A model generated the notes under the pieces. It searched no databases. It was not told where the DNA came from and saw only the letters and a program-made list of their open reading frames with translations. A stretch of DNA of 64,000 bases, taken from a virus. Shown piece after piece: positions 10,967-21,666 of the stretch (within the stretch, counting starts at the first letter, position 1; every line of letters begins with the position of its first letter). The DNA is taken from IMG/VR virus record IMGVR_UViG_3300043392_000054, positions 1-64,000 of that record; one strand, given 5' to 3'. A program made the translations under genes and the position numbers.

Positions 10967-10980
10967 GATATATACTTATA
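10967..10980 (+). promoter_or_regulatory. Candidate late promoter (GATATATA type)
   Basis: GATATATACTTATA lies 21 bases before the start of the 1581-aa gene, in a 50-base gap. It belongs to a recurrent GATATATA element found in short gaps before several genes. T4 late promoters use TATAAATA, and this phage encodes gp55- and gp33-like proteins. Weak on its own in such AT-rich DNA. Confidence 0.35.
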
Positions 10981-11000
10981 ACAATACATAGAAAAGTTTG

Positions 11001-14000
11001 ATGAGTATATCTACTAATTTTGATGCGATTAATAACAATGTCGATGACGTTTCATTTGGTTTATTAAGAACTAATCCAAAATTAACTACTAATATTAAAT
11101 TGGTAGTTAATTCTGAGGGTTCATTATATATGGATGCAATCGCAGCCAATAAATCTTTATCTAATAATTCATTTAAAAATTATGCAATTCATTCAGATGG
11201 AAAATATTCTAATGATGTTGCATTGTTTTATGGAAATACTCCAAATGAATTAAAATATGACGTTCTTAGAGATAACTCAGACCTAAGTGTATACCGTGAA
11301 TATTCAAAACAATACGAAGATTCATATCAATATGGTGCATATTTTAATGCTTCTAAAACTACAACTGAACAATATAGATTTTTTGCTCCTATTTGGTTAG
11401 AAAAAAAGATTCCATCTCATTTTGTAATTTATAGAGTAGAAGGTGTAGATTATTCTGAACAATTAGATAATACTGTAGCTAGTCAAAATTCTAGAATCTT
11501 AGAATTATTAAAAAATGCAACAATTGTTAAAACGTTTGATTTAACTACTTCTTCTAAATTAGGAAAGTATTTAAGCAATCATGTTAATGATTCTAAATTT
11601 CCAAATGGTAGTATTACACAAAACTTTGATGTAAAGCAACCTACCTCGTTTAACGGGATAGACATTACAAATGGAGGGTTTGTTAACAAAAAGGATTACA
11701 TAAATTCTGATTTAGTTGTAGATAAAATTGAAATCTTAAATAATTATATTTTAACTTCTGGTTTTCAAAGAAATGAATTAGCTGTTGCTAACATAATTAA
11801 TCTTGAATTTTTATTCGATGATGAGAATGCTGATAATTATAGCATTTATCGTTATTTTGGATTATATGTAGATGCAATTGAAGAAGGCGAATTTACGGCA
11901 TATAGCATAGTTTCTAATAGTATACAAATTGAAAATGATTCAATTAAGACATACTACGATATTAGTAATTCTTCATTGACTCATAATGATATGTTTTTAA
12001 CTAATGAAGATTTACAACTGCCAACGTTAAATTGGGTTAAAGACGGTTTTAATAATTTTTATCATATTAAAAATAATACTAATTTTAGAAATAGTTCACC
12101 GATTAGTTTACCAGTTTCTATAAATCAAGCTTCTCTTAGCAATTTTATAAATAAAACAAATGTCGGTTCTATTCAATTAGAAAGTTTTTTAGTTGACTTA
12201 AAAGATGTTTTAAGTTTTAATATAACTGAAGCCCCTCATAATGGTGATAAATTATTTTTAACTGCTAAATCCGAATTAATAGCATCTAATTATAAATTAC
12301 ATAATTTTGAATTTGTTGCTGAATCTGAATTAGAAGCCGGTAAATATTTAAACAATACGTATTCTAGTAATGGAACGTTAGAAGAAATTGCAGCAGCCCT
12401 TGCTGGCGCAATTACAGCATCTGAAATTCCTTATACTGCTAAAAGAATTGGAGAAAAAATCATAATTGAAGATTATGGTGTAGGTAACACTAGAAAGTTA
12501 ACAGCATTTGGTATTTTAAATGGTAATATTTCTAATTTTATTGATATTGAAGCGGGTTTACAAGATAATATTGGTCTTAATTTATCCGATTGGACTATAT
12601 GGACTCCGATTGGTGGAGCCACTAAAAATAATTGCGTATTGGTTAATAACACTCATTTAGGTAATTTAAAGGTTGGAGATTATTTACAAGGTGTTAATAC
12701 TTCAAACTATTCTAAAATTATACAAATAGTAAAAGATCCTTATGAATTAGATTTATATAGAGTTATATTAGAATCAAATATTGAAGTTCCAAGAACTAAA
12801 TCTCTTAATATTTATGTTGATTATAAAACAAAATACGGTAAATTTAGTGCATATTCATTAAAGGATTTTGATTTTGATTTTCATGATACGTCTAATTCTG
12901 AATTAGGAGAACTTGCGTTTGAAGATTTATTATTAGATTTAAATTCATATAATAAATATGAAGATGCGTGTAACGCTAAATTTAAAGAAAGAAGCGAAGA
13001 TTATTATCCTACATTATATCCAGTTCTTGAACAAGAGCTTGTTAACAAACGCGATAACATTACTTCATTTTCACAAGAAGGTGATATTAATATTAAAGAT
13101 GTTAAAATAAGTTCTGAGTATGATAGACTTTTTGAAAATCAATTAAAAGAAACTGCAACTTTTTCAAGAATTAGTCCTACTGTAAATAAATTTGCATTAA
13201 AAGATTCGTTTAATGCAAGAATGAAACCATATTTATTAACGTATAGCGAAGCTTTTGGTAGTGATAATATGTCACCTGTTATTATGACAGGCAAATTTAG
13301 AGACCCTATAGATTATTCAATGGAATATTTCCATATTAATTCTATTCCTTCTCTATATGAATCAGACCCAACATATATTAAATCTCTTAAGAGCTATGTT
13401 GGTTTTAATACTTCTATTACAAATGAATTAACACCTGATAATTTAAAGAGTATTGATAATAATTACTTTGAAAAATTCTTTATATGGGATGGAGCATATT
13501 CTGATGCAGTTTCTATCGAAAGCATTCAAACTTCTGGAACTGTAACTTTAGTTAATTTTAGTGGTGATATAAATCCTGATTCTATATCTGGAAATAAACT
13601 GACTGCATATAATGGTCAAGAATATATTTTACCTTCAAATATTATTTATAGTCCAAATAATGGTTCTGTAATTTCATTTGTTGGAACACAAGACCCTAAT
13701 AATTTATTAAGCATAGGAGATACATTTGAAGCAAAAAATACTGAATTCGTAAAAGCTAAATCTCATAAATTATATACTAAATTCAATGACGGTTCACCTT
13801 ATAATTTTTCATCTACAGTATTTAGAGGTTTAAGATATACTTTTAAATCTAGAAAGGAGAATAGAAAATCTAATCCAACTGAATTTAAGCAAATTGATGT
13901 TAACGGTTATAAATTTGGTGTAGTTATAAATTTAGAAAACGATGCAAGCGTAAACGATGTATCTTACGAAGTTATAAAAAATGATGCATATAAGTTCATC

Positions 14001-15746
14001 TGTGTTTATATTAATTTAAGATTACAAACTAATGATGTTACTGAATTAACTAGAAAGGTTTTATATGAATTACGTCATGCATTTTTAGATGGAAAACTAG
14101 TAGATGTGCCTATTAGCGGTGCCTTAAATTTAAGAGCTGCGGATTGGAAATCTGCTAATAAAGTTACAATTAAAGGTATACCTGATAAATTTGGTAATTT
14201 ACCTCAATTTGAAAATCAAATTAATGTTATACAATCTTCTGATGTAAATGGATATTCATATCTTCTATTCGATTGGTATAATTATATTACTGACCAAATA
14301 GAGGTTAAAGCTCTTAAAGTTGTAAACGTATTAAACAATAATACTATTCAGGTTGCAGGTTACCCAGTAGAATGGAATACAACTACAAATACACCTGGCG
14401 TAAGATGGACTAAAGTTTCTAATATATCTAATGCATTACAAGGAACTTTAACATATAGATATTATAATGGAGGATATGATGCATTTAGAGAAATTTTAGA
14501 ATCAATTAAAGCTAAAAACTTTAGTGATAGTTTTAATAATAATTCTTCTAATATTGCTTATACCTCAATTGCAATAGATGGTTCTATCTCTACTAATGAT
14601 TTTGTATTAAACGTAGAAGACGGAACTTCATTTATTAAGCCTTCATTTATTAAAGCCTCTGTAGATGCAGATAAACCTCTTTCATATAAAATTACGCCAG
14701 ATGATGTTGGTAGAATTATAACGCAAAGAGATACTGGATATACTGTTGAATTAAGAAGAATGAATGGAACATATAATCCATTAACAAATGATGTTATTTC
14801 ATTTACTGATATTTATACAGAATATAAAGCAGTTAGTGATACTGCACCCGTTAATAGAAATAAATTAATTTATGATAAATTTAATAGATTAGGCATTTCC
14901 TTTGCAACATATTTTACAGAAATTATAAAGCCCGGTCATCCTGTTCATACACCTGAATATGGTTATGGCATTATTAAGAATTACTATTATCATAAAGTAA
15001 ATCCAGAGTCGCCTGATACAACGCTTAAATTATCAAAGGCTTCTGATAAATTACCTTTATATCCAAAGATTGGAGAAATTGCAATTGATAAAAAAGACTT
15101 AAATATTTTAGAATCTAAATATTCTCAAAATTATTTTACAAAGTCATCTCCAAATGGAGGAACTAATACTGAGTGGGGAACAATGAGTCCTATTGAAAAA
15201 AGAGCTTTTATGGCTTCAACTATTATGAAGACCGAGGCCTTTTATGATATTACTAATTTTACGACTGAAACAGTTGGTTCTTTAGAAGAATTAAATTCAA
15301 TTAAGTTAAATAATAATGCAAATGCATCAATTATATGGACTGAAACAGATGAAAGAATCTATGCTGATTTTTATGTAAAAAGGTCTGTATTAAATGAATT
15401 AGTAGAACAAGGTATTAAAGATTTTTTTGATAATTATGTTACTCCTGCAAAATCATTTGGAGATTTAACTACAACCGAAGATGATTTACAAGAATACGTT
15501 GAATGGAATATCGTACCTAGATTTAATATTGATTCTATTGAGTTTTTTGCAAAAGAGGCTAAAAATATCGATACTGATTTTTTAAGTGCTAATTCTGCAA
15601 CTGATATAGACTTAAGCATTTACAAACCGCAGACTAACTATATAATTGAATCTTTTGCAACAGATGGCCTTAGTTTTAGATTGATATATAATAAAAGATA
15701 CGGATATAGTTATCAGTTCAAAACAATGGTCAAAATACGTGCGTAA
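11001..15746 (+). CDS. Giant tail structural protein (1581 aa)
   Basis: The ATG at 11001 is preferred over the in-frame TTG just before it. The N-terminus (RTNPKLTTNIKLVVNSEGSL) resembles the opening of large virion proteins I have seen in other phages of this host group, but I cannot name a family. The protein is long, mostly beta with interspersed helical linkers, and lacks enzymatic motifs, signal peptide or membrane segments. The stop overlaps the next start (TAATG). Size, place between fibre-type proteins and a candidate late promoter upstream all suggest a major structural element of the tail or baseplate periphery. Confidence 0.5.
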   Translation: MSISTNFDAINNNVDDVSFGLLRTNPKLTTNIKLVVNSEGSLYMDAIAANKSLSNNSFKNYAIHSDGKYSNDVALFYGNTPNELKYDVLRDNSDLSVYREYSKQYEDSYQYGAYFNASKTTTEQYRFFAPIWLEKKIPSHFVIYRVEGVDYSEQLDNTVASQNSRILELLKNATIVKTFDLTTSSKLGKYLSNHVNDSKFPNGSITQNFDVKQPTSFNGIDITNGGFVNKKDYINSDLVVDKIEILNNYILTSGFQRNELAVANIINLEFLFDDENADNYSIYRYFGLYVDAIEEGEFTAYSIVSNSIQIENDSIKTYYDISNSSLTHNDMFLTNEDLQLPTLNWVKDGFNNFYHIKNNTNFRNSSPISLPVSINQASLSNFINKTNVGSIQLESFLVDLKDVLSFNITEAPHNGDKLFLTAKSELIASNYKLHNFEFVAESELEAGKYLNNTYSSNGTLEEIAAALAGAITASEIPYTAKRIGEKIIIEDYGVGNTRKLTAFGILNGNISNFIDIEAGLQDNIGLNLSDWTIWTPIGGATKNNCVLVNNTHLGNLKVGDYLQGVNTSNYSKIIQIVKDPYELDLYRVILESNIEVPRTKSLNIYVDYKTKYGKFSAYSLKDFDFDFHDTSNSELGELAFEDLLLDLNSYNKYEDACNAKFKERSEDYYPTLYPVLEQELVNKRDNITSFSQEGDINIKDVKISSEYDRLFENQLKETATFSRISPTVNKFALKDSFNARMKPYLLTYSEAFGSDNMSPVIMTGKFRDPIDYSMEYFHINSIPSLYESDPTYIKSLKSYVGFNTSITNELTPDNLKSIDNNYFEKFFIWDGAYSDAVSIESIQTSGTVTLVNFSGDINPDSISGNKLTAYNGQEYILPSNIIYSPNNGSVISFVGTQDPNNLLSIGDTFEAKNTEFVKAKSHKLYTKFNDGSPYNFSSTVFRGLRYTFKSRKENRKSNPTEFKQIDVNGYKFGVVINLENDASVNDVSYEVIKNDAYKFICVYINLRLQTNDVTELTRKVLYELRHAFLDGKLVDVPISGALNLRAADWKSANKVTIKGIPDKFGNLPQFENQINVIQSSDVNGYSYLLFDWYNYITDQIEVKALKVVNVLNNNTIQVAGYPVEWNTTTNTPGVRWTKVSNISNALQGTLTYRYYNGGYDAFREILESIKAKNFSDSFNNNSSNIAYTSIAIDGSISTNDFVLNVEDGTSFIKPSFIKASVDADKPLSYKITPDDVGRIITQRDTGYTVELRRMNGTYNPLTNDVISFTDIYTEYKAVSDTAPVNRNKLIYDKFNRLGISFATYFTEIIKPGHPVHTPEYGYGIIKNYYYHKVNPESPDTTLKLSKASDKLPLYPKIGEIAIDKKDLNILESKYSQNYFTKSSPNGGTNTEWGTMSPIEKRAFMASTIMKTEAFYDITNFTTETVGSLEELNSIKLNNNANASIIWTETDERIYADFYVKRSVLNELVEQGIKDFFDNYVTPAKSFGDLTTTEDDLQEYVEWNIVPRFNIDSIEFFAKEAKNIDTDFLSANSATDIDLSIYKPQTNYIIESFATDGLSFRLIYNKRYGYSYQFKTMVKIRA

Positions 15747-18586
15747 TGTCAATCATCATTAAAGAAATATATGAATCTGATTCCGATTCAACTGGAGCAT
15801 TCTGGTCACCTCAAAAAATCGAGAAGTTAAACTTTAATTTCGAACAAATTGATTTAGCTGGAGGCGGCCCAATGGGTCCTACAGGACCAGATGGTGAAGC
15901 TGGACCAGACGGCGCAAAGGGGCCAACTGGTCTACAAGGTCCTCAAGGTCTTATAGGTACTCAAGGTGCTAAAGGTATAACGGGCGATTCTTTATGGGAA
16001 GTTAATAGTATCGAAAATTTTACTAACAATACTATTAGACCTAATCAATTTGATAAAAGATTTCCAACTAATATGATGGTTGGAATTGATAATACACACG
16101 GAGATTACAATAATCAAAATGGTCTAGCAACTGTAATAATTAATTCAACACATAATAATATTAGGTCCCTTCGTTTTAGAACAGTCGACGTTAATAATGT
16201 ACCTTTAGATACTCAACCTTATTTTAAACTATATCAAGATGGTTCTAACGCTATTTTACAAGAGAGTTGGACTGACATAAATGATGCTGTTTTTAGAGAA
16301 GAAGCAGACATACATTTATTTACAAATGACGAATGGTTAAAAATAGATGGTACCGATAATACTGCTGATATTAATTCGTTAGGCAAATTAAATTCTGGAG
16401 CTGAAGTTATTAATGGCGCTAGTGTTAAAATAAACATAGCTAACGTTGATAAAAATAAAATATTGGCGGCTAATGATAATACAGGCGTAACTAAATGGGC
16501 TAGATTAAAGGACTTAATTAATGTTTTTCCAATTGGTTGTGTAACTGCAATATCTGCATCAGATTTTAATAGTACTAATTTTGTTTTAAGTGAACAAGTT
16601 ATTCAAACTGGAACTCCTAAATTAATTAATAGCGTTGGCGCTGGCAAATTAGAATCTCAGTATGAAGGCTGGTATTTATGTAATGGTCAGACTTGGACCA
16701 ATGGTACTGAAACTTATTATTTACCAAACTTAAATTCAGTTGATTATAATATAGCTTCTAATGGCGGTAGTCAAACTGCTGAAATTTCAGTTTCACCAGG
16801 AACTAAATTATCATTAGTTGCAAGTGCAGATATTAAAACAACATATACTTACACAGATAGAACGTATATTATAGATGAAGAGACATTTAATACTTATTTA
16901 GATGGAAGTGAACCTACGCAGACTCATTTTCCTACATCTGGTGCTACTGAATATAAAAACAGTAAACTAATATACCTTTGCTATTTAGGCTCTTCAGATT
17001 TGAAATGGCAAACTGGGGGAAATACTACAAGTTGGATTAGAACAAATTCAGGTGTAACTCATTTAGGATTTACTCCAATGACATATAGTGCATTTAGAAC
17101 TGGAACCTTTAGTAAAGATGATTGTGCATCTGGAGAATATACGACGCCTGTTACATTTAGTAAAACTTATACTAGTACAGTATCTCAAGCTGCAGCTGAC
17201 GCATTAGCAGATGCTAACTTTAATACTGAAGGTCAAGCTTATGCTAATATTTCAGGAGTTTGTTCTACTACACCAAGCTGGTCTGCAACTAGAACTGAAT
17301 CATTTGTTAGGAACGATTGTCCTGTTGATTATACGGGTTCACCTGTTCCATTTAGTAAAACATATACATCAACCATTAGTCAAGCTGACGCAGATAATCA
17401 GGCTGCAACAGACCCTAATTATGCTACATTAGGTCAAGCAAACGCAAACGCAAATGGAACATGTACATATGTAGAACCTTCATTTGATTGGTATAAATTA
17501 AATGCATGTGATTCTGGAGGAGGACAAGTTTATACTAAAGTAGTTCCTAGTATTTCTAGTCAAAGATACATTGACGCTCAAACTTTAGCATATTTTACAT
17601 GGGATAATGTATCTCCAATAAACCATACACAATCATATATGACTAATAATGGTTTTAATACGAGCGGTAGTATGCAATTAGTGTCTGGTCAGAGTGGGTG
17701 TCCAGCTGGAACTTCCGGAACATCAGGTACATCAGGAACTCCACCAACATTAACTCTTTCAGTTTCTACTGGATGTGCAGATATTAATAACAATAAAGGC
17801 TTTATTAGTATTAGTGCAAACGGTGGGTCTGGTAATTATGTATATCATATTTCTAATACACCTCCTGGTGGTACAGCTGGAACATTTAACGGTGTTAATT
17901 ATAGTAATACGTTAGATGTTATGTCAGGTGGATATGCTGTTTCGTATTACGTTGGAGCATACGATACAACTTACAATATTTCAATAGTTCAACAAACAAC
18001 TATAAATTGTGTAATAACCTTTTATGCTCCAAGGTCTGGTACATTTACTACACAGTGTGGAAGTGGAGGAGTAGGTTCTTCAGTTTCATATAGTAATACT
18101 TATACTAGTACATCTTCACAAGCAGCAGCCGATGCTTTAGCAGAAGCTAATTTTAATGCAGATGGTCAAGCTTATGCTAATGCAAATGGAACTTGTACAT
18201 ATAGTGCATATCGCAGCGGTACATTCCAAAGAAATGATTGTCCAGCTGGAGAAACGGGTTCATACCATAATTATAGTCAAACATATACAAGTGCAACATC
18301 TCAAGCAGACGCAGATTTACAGGCAAGTGTATTTAACGCAGAAGGTCAAGCTCACGTAAATGCAATTGGCACCTGTACATATATTCCACCGACAACATAT
18401 ACTGCATATAGAAGTGGAACTTTTTATAGTTCAATTTGTCATCCTGGAGAAATTAGCGATGGCGTATTGTATTCTAATACGTATACTAGCATATATGACC
18501 AAGCAACAGCTGAAGCATTAGCAGACGCTAATTTTAATGCAGATGGACAGGCTTTTGCAGATGCGAATGATATGTGTTATTTTTAA
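15746..18586 (+). CDS. Collagen-like tail fibre with tail-collar, SprB-like and DUF5977-like repeats
   Basis: 946 aa. A short N-terminal helix contains EKLNFNFEQIDL, the same LNxNFxxI pattern as the 180- and 740-aa proteins, probably an attachment segment. Residues about 41-82 are 14 uninterrupted Gly-X-Y triplets (collagen-like triple helix). Around residue 308 is GWYLCNGQTW, typical of phage tail-collar domains. From about 447 onward there are five ~60-aa repeats with the pattern GTF..xxC..G......YTS..SQA.AD.LA..NFN..GQA.AN..G.C, resembling DUF5977. Between repeats two and three lie a GTSGTSGTSG linker and a SprB-like repeat (about 665-750, GFISISANGGSGNYVYHIS). These domains are frequent in Bacteroidota surface adhesins. 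Likely a receptor-binding fibre. Confidence 0.7.
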   Translation: MSIIIKEIYESDSDSTGAFWSPQKIEKLNFNFEQIDLAGGGPMGPTGPDGEAGPDGAKGPTGLQGPQGLIGTQGAKGITGDSLWEVNSIENFTNNTIRPNQFDKRFPTNMMVGIDNTHGDYNNQNGLATVIINSTHNNIRSLRFRTVDVNNVPLDTQPYFKLYQDGSNAILQESWTDINDAVFREEADIHLFTNDEWLKIDGTDNTADINSLGKLNSGAEVINGASVKINIANVDKNKILAANDNTGVTKWARLKDLINVFPIGCVTAISASDFNSTNFVLSEQVIQTGTPKLINSVGAGKLESQYEGWYLCNGQTWTNGTETYYLPNLNSVDYNIASNGGSQTAEISVSPGTKLSLVASADIKTTYTYTDRTYIIDEETFNTYLDGSEPTQTHFPTSGATEYKNSKLIYLCYLGSSDLKWQTGGNTTSWIRTNSGVTHLGFTPMTYSAFRTGTFSKDDCASGEYTTPVTFSKTYTSTVSQAAADALADANFNTEGQAYANISGVCSTTPSWSATRTESFVRNDCPVDYTGSPVPFSKTYTSTISQADADNQAATDPNYATLGQANANANGTCTYVEPSFDWYKLNACDSGGGQVYTKVVPSISSQRYIDAQTLAYFTWDNVSPINHTQSYMTNNGFNTSGSMQLVSGQSGCPAGTSGTSGTSGTPPTLTLSVSTGCADINNNKGFISISANGGSGNYVYHISNTPPGGTAGTFNGVNYSNTLDVMSGGYAVSYYVGAYDTTYNISIVQQTTINCVITFYAPRSGTFTTQCGSGGVGSSVSYSNTYTSTSSQAAADALAEANFNADGQAYANANGTCTYSAYRSGTFQRNDCPAGETGSYHNYSQTYTSATSQADADLQASVFNAEGQAHVNAIGTCTYIPPTTYTAYRSGTFYSSICHPGEISDGVLYSNTYTSIYDQATAEALADANFNADGQAFADANDMCYF
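17086..18586 (+). repeat. Tandem DUF5977-like coding repeats
   Basis: Five related units of about 180-200 bases encode the C-terminal repeats of the 946-aa fibre: roughly 17086-17270, 17271-17470, 18025-18202, 18203-18385 and 18395-18586. An unrelated spacer and a SprB-like domain separate the second and third. Nucleotide identity is visible in short blocks such as GGTCAAGCTTATGCTAAT (near 17230 and 18164). The units are substrates for copy-number change by recombination. A sixth, diverged Cys-containing stretch lies at about 17471-17706. Confidence 0.6.
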
Positions 18587-18632
18587 TAAATAAAAGACAG
18601 ATAAATAGTTATATAGAAAAAGAAATAGTCCA

Positions 18633-20855
18633 ATGGTCATTAATTTTAAAGAATTACTTTCATCTGATTTATCTAATATTATTTTAGATAAAATTAACTA
18701 TAATTTTGACCAAGTTATAGTTAATGGAGGTGGACCTATGGGCCATCAAGGAGCGCAAGGACCTCAAGGTTTTGATGGTTTAACAGGCGATACTGGTCCT
18801 CAAGGAGCACAGGGTCCACAAGGAGCACAAGGAGCTAAAGGAGACCCAGGTTTAGAAACTTGGAAATCTAATTCTGGAACTTATAATAATACATTAGTAC
18901 CTATTCACGAAGGCACATTAAATCCTCCTACTGTAATGGTAGGTGTTAATAAAGATGATGCAATATATGATACTGTCATAAACGATGTATCCTTTTTAAT
19001 AAATAAAAAAGACAAGGGTAATAATGAGGCCTTTTATAATGTCGCATTTTGGGATGATGATGTGGCCAATAATAATGGTAATTATGCATATATTTCATTA
19101 GATTATGATACTGCAACTGGTAAAGTTGTTAAAACTGAAGGTTTTTCAGAATTATTAGATACTGTTAGTAAAAAAATAGCATCTAAATTTATTTTTGCAA
19201 AAGGTAATACAGAATTAGTTACAATTGATGATACTGTATTTAATTCTAATGTGAATGCAAGATTTAATACTGGATTAGAAATATCGACGAGTCTTAAAAT
19301 TGGCGTTGGTACACCAGCTCTTAATAAAGTTTTAGCATCGACTGACGCTTTAGGTAATTCAACATGGAAACATGTTTCAGAAATTGGAGGTGCTGTACCC
19401 GTTGGAACTATTGTTCCTATTCTAACTAATATTTTTGATAACGCTAATAATTTTGACCAAGATGCATATTTAGCTAACGACGCTTCTCCTTTACAAATTT
19501 ATTACGGTAGAGGTAAAGGTGATTATAAAGGTTGGTATTTATGTAATGGTCAAACTTGGACTAATGCAACAAAAAGTTATACAACACAAGACCTTTGTTC
19601 ATTTAGTTATAATATTACAAACAATACTAATAGACCTACTGGGGCTGGACAAGGCCCAGCATCTGAAACTAATAGCATTTTATCTATTACCGGGGGTGGT
19701 GATGCTAGTATAAATGCAACATATAATGGTACTAGTAAAACATACACGGTTACTAGTAATTTAAATTTAGACCCAGCTTTAATATATCCATCTGTATCTG
19801 GAACAGCATATGATTTATACAAAATGGTATATGTTGTTTATTTAGGCGAAGAAGACTTATCGTGGTCTCAACCGGGTGACCAAGGAGTTATAATCGGAAG
19901 TCTTACATTCGGTGGAGTAGCGTTAGGTTATTCTACAGATAATGCTATGGCATGTAGTGCTGCAACTAATCTATATGACCTAGTTATTCCTCCAACAAAC
20001 CCTACGTTTAGTACATGGCAAACGTATACAGACTTAACTGTTAAAAATGCATGGAGAGATACAACTCTTAATACTGAAGGACCTACTGGTAGAGTTTACC
20101 TATATAATGCAGGAACTACAACCCCTGCAACTACTGGTTATTATGTAATAGATGGTTATATTAGATTTGTTAGTGCAGGTGTTGTCTTTGATAATTTAAC
20201 GCCAACACCAGCTTTAGAAAATGGAGATGCAATGACTTGTATTAATCCAACTGCTAGATTTGATTCAGCAAACGGTTCTACTTCTAAAGGAGCTCAAAAT
20301 GGTGATTCTGTTACAGCGTATGCTAGTAAAAGTTTACCTTCATGGAGAAATGGTTCTCAATTAACATATAATTATCAATGGCAAACTCAATTAGGGGGAG
20401 GTCAATGGGTTAATATTGATTTAGCGACAAATGATACTTTAACTATAACAGCTCCATTAGGCACTTCATATTATAGAGTAGGTATTACTACATTAGATGC
20501 TGCAACTTCAACACAAAGTTCAGTTCACTATTCTAATTTAATAACGCTTACAACTGGAGCTTCATATGAAATAATTGGAACTAAAACAGCTACTTTAAGT
20601 CAAACTCCAGTAACGGGTAGTATAGTTGTTTCAGGGGCTTCGGCTACAATAACTTTAATAACTAGTAAAACATATTACTTATCAGGTAATGCAACATCTA
20701 GATTGGTAATAAATAGTGGAGCTAATAATTATGAGATACTAGGAAATGTAGATACTGGAGATACCATAATGACTCAAACTATTCCAACTGGTAATTACAC
20801 ATATACATTATATGTATATGGACCTAACACAGGTGCAAACGCAAACATTCAATAA
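18633..20855 (+). CDS. Collagen-like tail fibre protein, tail-collar and Ig-like domains
   Basis: 740 aa, a paralogue in architecture of the preceding fibre: N-terminal ILDKINYNFDQVIV anchor, 13 Gly-X-Y triplets at about residues 34-72, and the same GWYLCNGQTWTN tail-collar motif near 300. The C-terminal part differs. It has an Ig-like domain around 545-635 with the Bacteroidota-style pattern YNYQWQTQLGGGQWVNI and later SYYRVGITT, then a short beta tip. The identical anchor and collar with different distal ends suggest two fibre types on one attachment system, or successive segments of one fibre. Preceded by an A/T-rich gap with a weak GATAAATAGTTATATAG element. Confidence 0.65.
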   Translation: MVINFKELLSSDLSNIILDKINYNFDQVIVNGGGPMGHQGAQGPQGFDGLTGDTGPQGAQGPQGAQGAKGDPGLETWKSNSGTYNNTLVPIHEGTLNPPTVMVGVNKDDAIYDTVINDVSFLINKKDKGNNEAFYNVAFWDDDVANNNGNYAYISLDYDTATGKVVKTEGFSELLDTVSKKIASKFIFAKGNTELVTIDDTVFNSNVNARFNTGLEISTSLKIGVGTPALNKVLASTDALGNSTWKHVSEIGGAVPVGTIVPILTNIFDNANNFDQDAYLANDASPLQIYYGRGKGDYKGWYLCNGQTWTNATKSYTTQDLCSFSYNITNNTNRPTGAGQGPASETNSILSITGGGDASINATYNGTSKTYTVTSNLNLDPALIYPSVSGTAYDLYKMVYVVYLGEEDLSWSQPGDQGVIIGSLTFGGVALGYSTDNAMACSAATNLYDLVIPPTNPTFSTWQTYTDLTVKNAWRDTTLNTEGPTGRVYLYNAGTTTPATTGYYVIDGYIRFVSAGVVFDNLTPTPALENGDAMTCINPTARFDSANGSTSKGAQNGDSVTAYASKSLPSWRNGSQLTYNYQWQTQLGGGQWVNIDLATNDTLTITAPLGTSYYRVGITTLDAATSTQSSVHYSNLITLTTGASYEIIGTKTATLSQTPVTGSIVVSGASATITLITSKTYYLSGNATSRLVINSGANNYEILGNVDTGDTIMTQTIPTGNYTYTLYVYGPNTGANANIQ

Positions 20856-20859
20856 TAAA

Positions 20860-21651
20860 ATGATTAATATAAATAGAACTCTTATTGTTTTTGCTTTACT
20901 TGCTTTATTTGCGTTATTGTTTCTTAGACAATGTAATGAAACTGATAAATTAAATAGAGAATTGGCTTCTATTAAAGCTAAGTCAATCCAAGATTATAAT
21001 AATTTACTGGCTTCTAAAGATACTATTAAACAATATAAAAACGCTAATGGAAATCTAATTGCTGAAAAAAGAGCTTTCTTATATGATATTGAAGAATACG
21101 GTAATAAATTAGATTGGGCTAATGGAGAATACGCTAAAGAATTAGGTTTAAATAAGTCTTTAAAGGAAATTAATTCTCTTTTAAAAGCAAAAATTTCAGT
21201 TAAAGATACTATTTATATTAATAATCCAAGTGGAATATTACAAAGCGATGGTACAAAATTATTTAAGTTTAATGACTTTAAAGATTTTGGAAAAGGTAAT
21301 ACTAGAAATTTTAATGGTAATATCGAAGTTGCGGTTGAGGATAACAATATTAAATTAAAAAGCTCTAAGTTTGATATAGAACAATCTATAAAGTTATATG
21401 CTGCAATCGAAGAAAAAAACGGGTATAAAGAGGTTAAAATGGGTTCTTCTTACCCTGGAATTAAATTTGATACTATTGAAAATATAAATCTGATAAATAA
21501 TAAGTTGAATGAAAAGCCAATTAAAAAAGCTAGATGGTCAATTGGATTTGGAGTTGGTTATGGTATGACCTTAATTAATGGACAAATGATACAATATGGA
21601 CCAACTATAAACGCTGGATTATATTGGAGTCCTTCATTCTTACAATTTTAA
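20860..21651 (+). CDS. Membrane-anchored coiled-coil protein, possible inner spanin
   Basis: The ATG at 20860, four bases after the fibre stop, is preferred to the upstream in-frame ATG at 20812 inside that gene. This gives 263 aa. An N-terminal transmembrane segment (TLIVFALLALFALLFL) is followed by a Lys/Glu-rich coiled coil (about 25-110), a beta region, and a C-terminus with alternating Gly/aromatic strands (GFGVGYGMTLINGQ). The N-in anchor plus periplasmic coiled coil is the plan of i-spanins (Rz), which disrupt the outer membrane at lysis, and its place at the end of the fibre genes suits that. The C-terminal beta part is unusual for Rz, so a different envelope role is possible. Confidence 0.45.
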   Translation: MININRTLIVFALLALFALLFLRQCNETDKLNRELASIKAKSIQDYNNLLASKDTIKQYKNANGNLIAEKRAFLYDIEEYGNKLDWANGEYAKELGLNKSLKEINSLLKAKISVKDTIYINNPSGILQSDGTKLFKFNDFKDFGKGNTRNFNGNIEVAVEDNNIKLKSSKFDIEQSIKLYAAIEEKNGYKEVKMGSSYPGIKFDTIENINLINNKLNEKPIKKARWSIGFGVGYGMTLINGQMIQYGPTINAGLYWSPSFLQF

Positions 21652-21666
21652 AATTAATAATTAATA

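Noticed and set aside
17211-18359. Small plus-strand ORFs inside the repeat fibre
   Set aside because: Out-of-frame shadows of the DUF5977-like repeats, rich in Leu/Ile/Gln/His, with no leaders.
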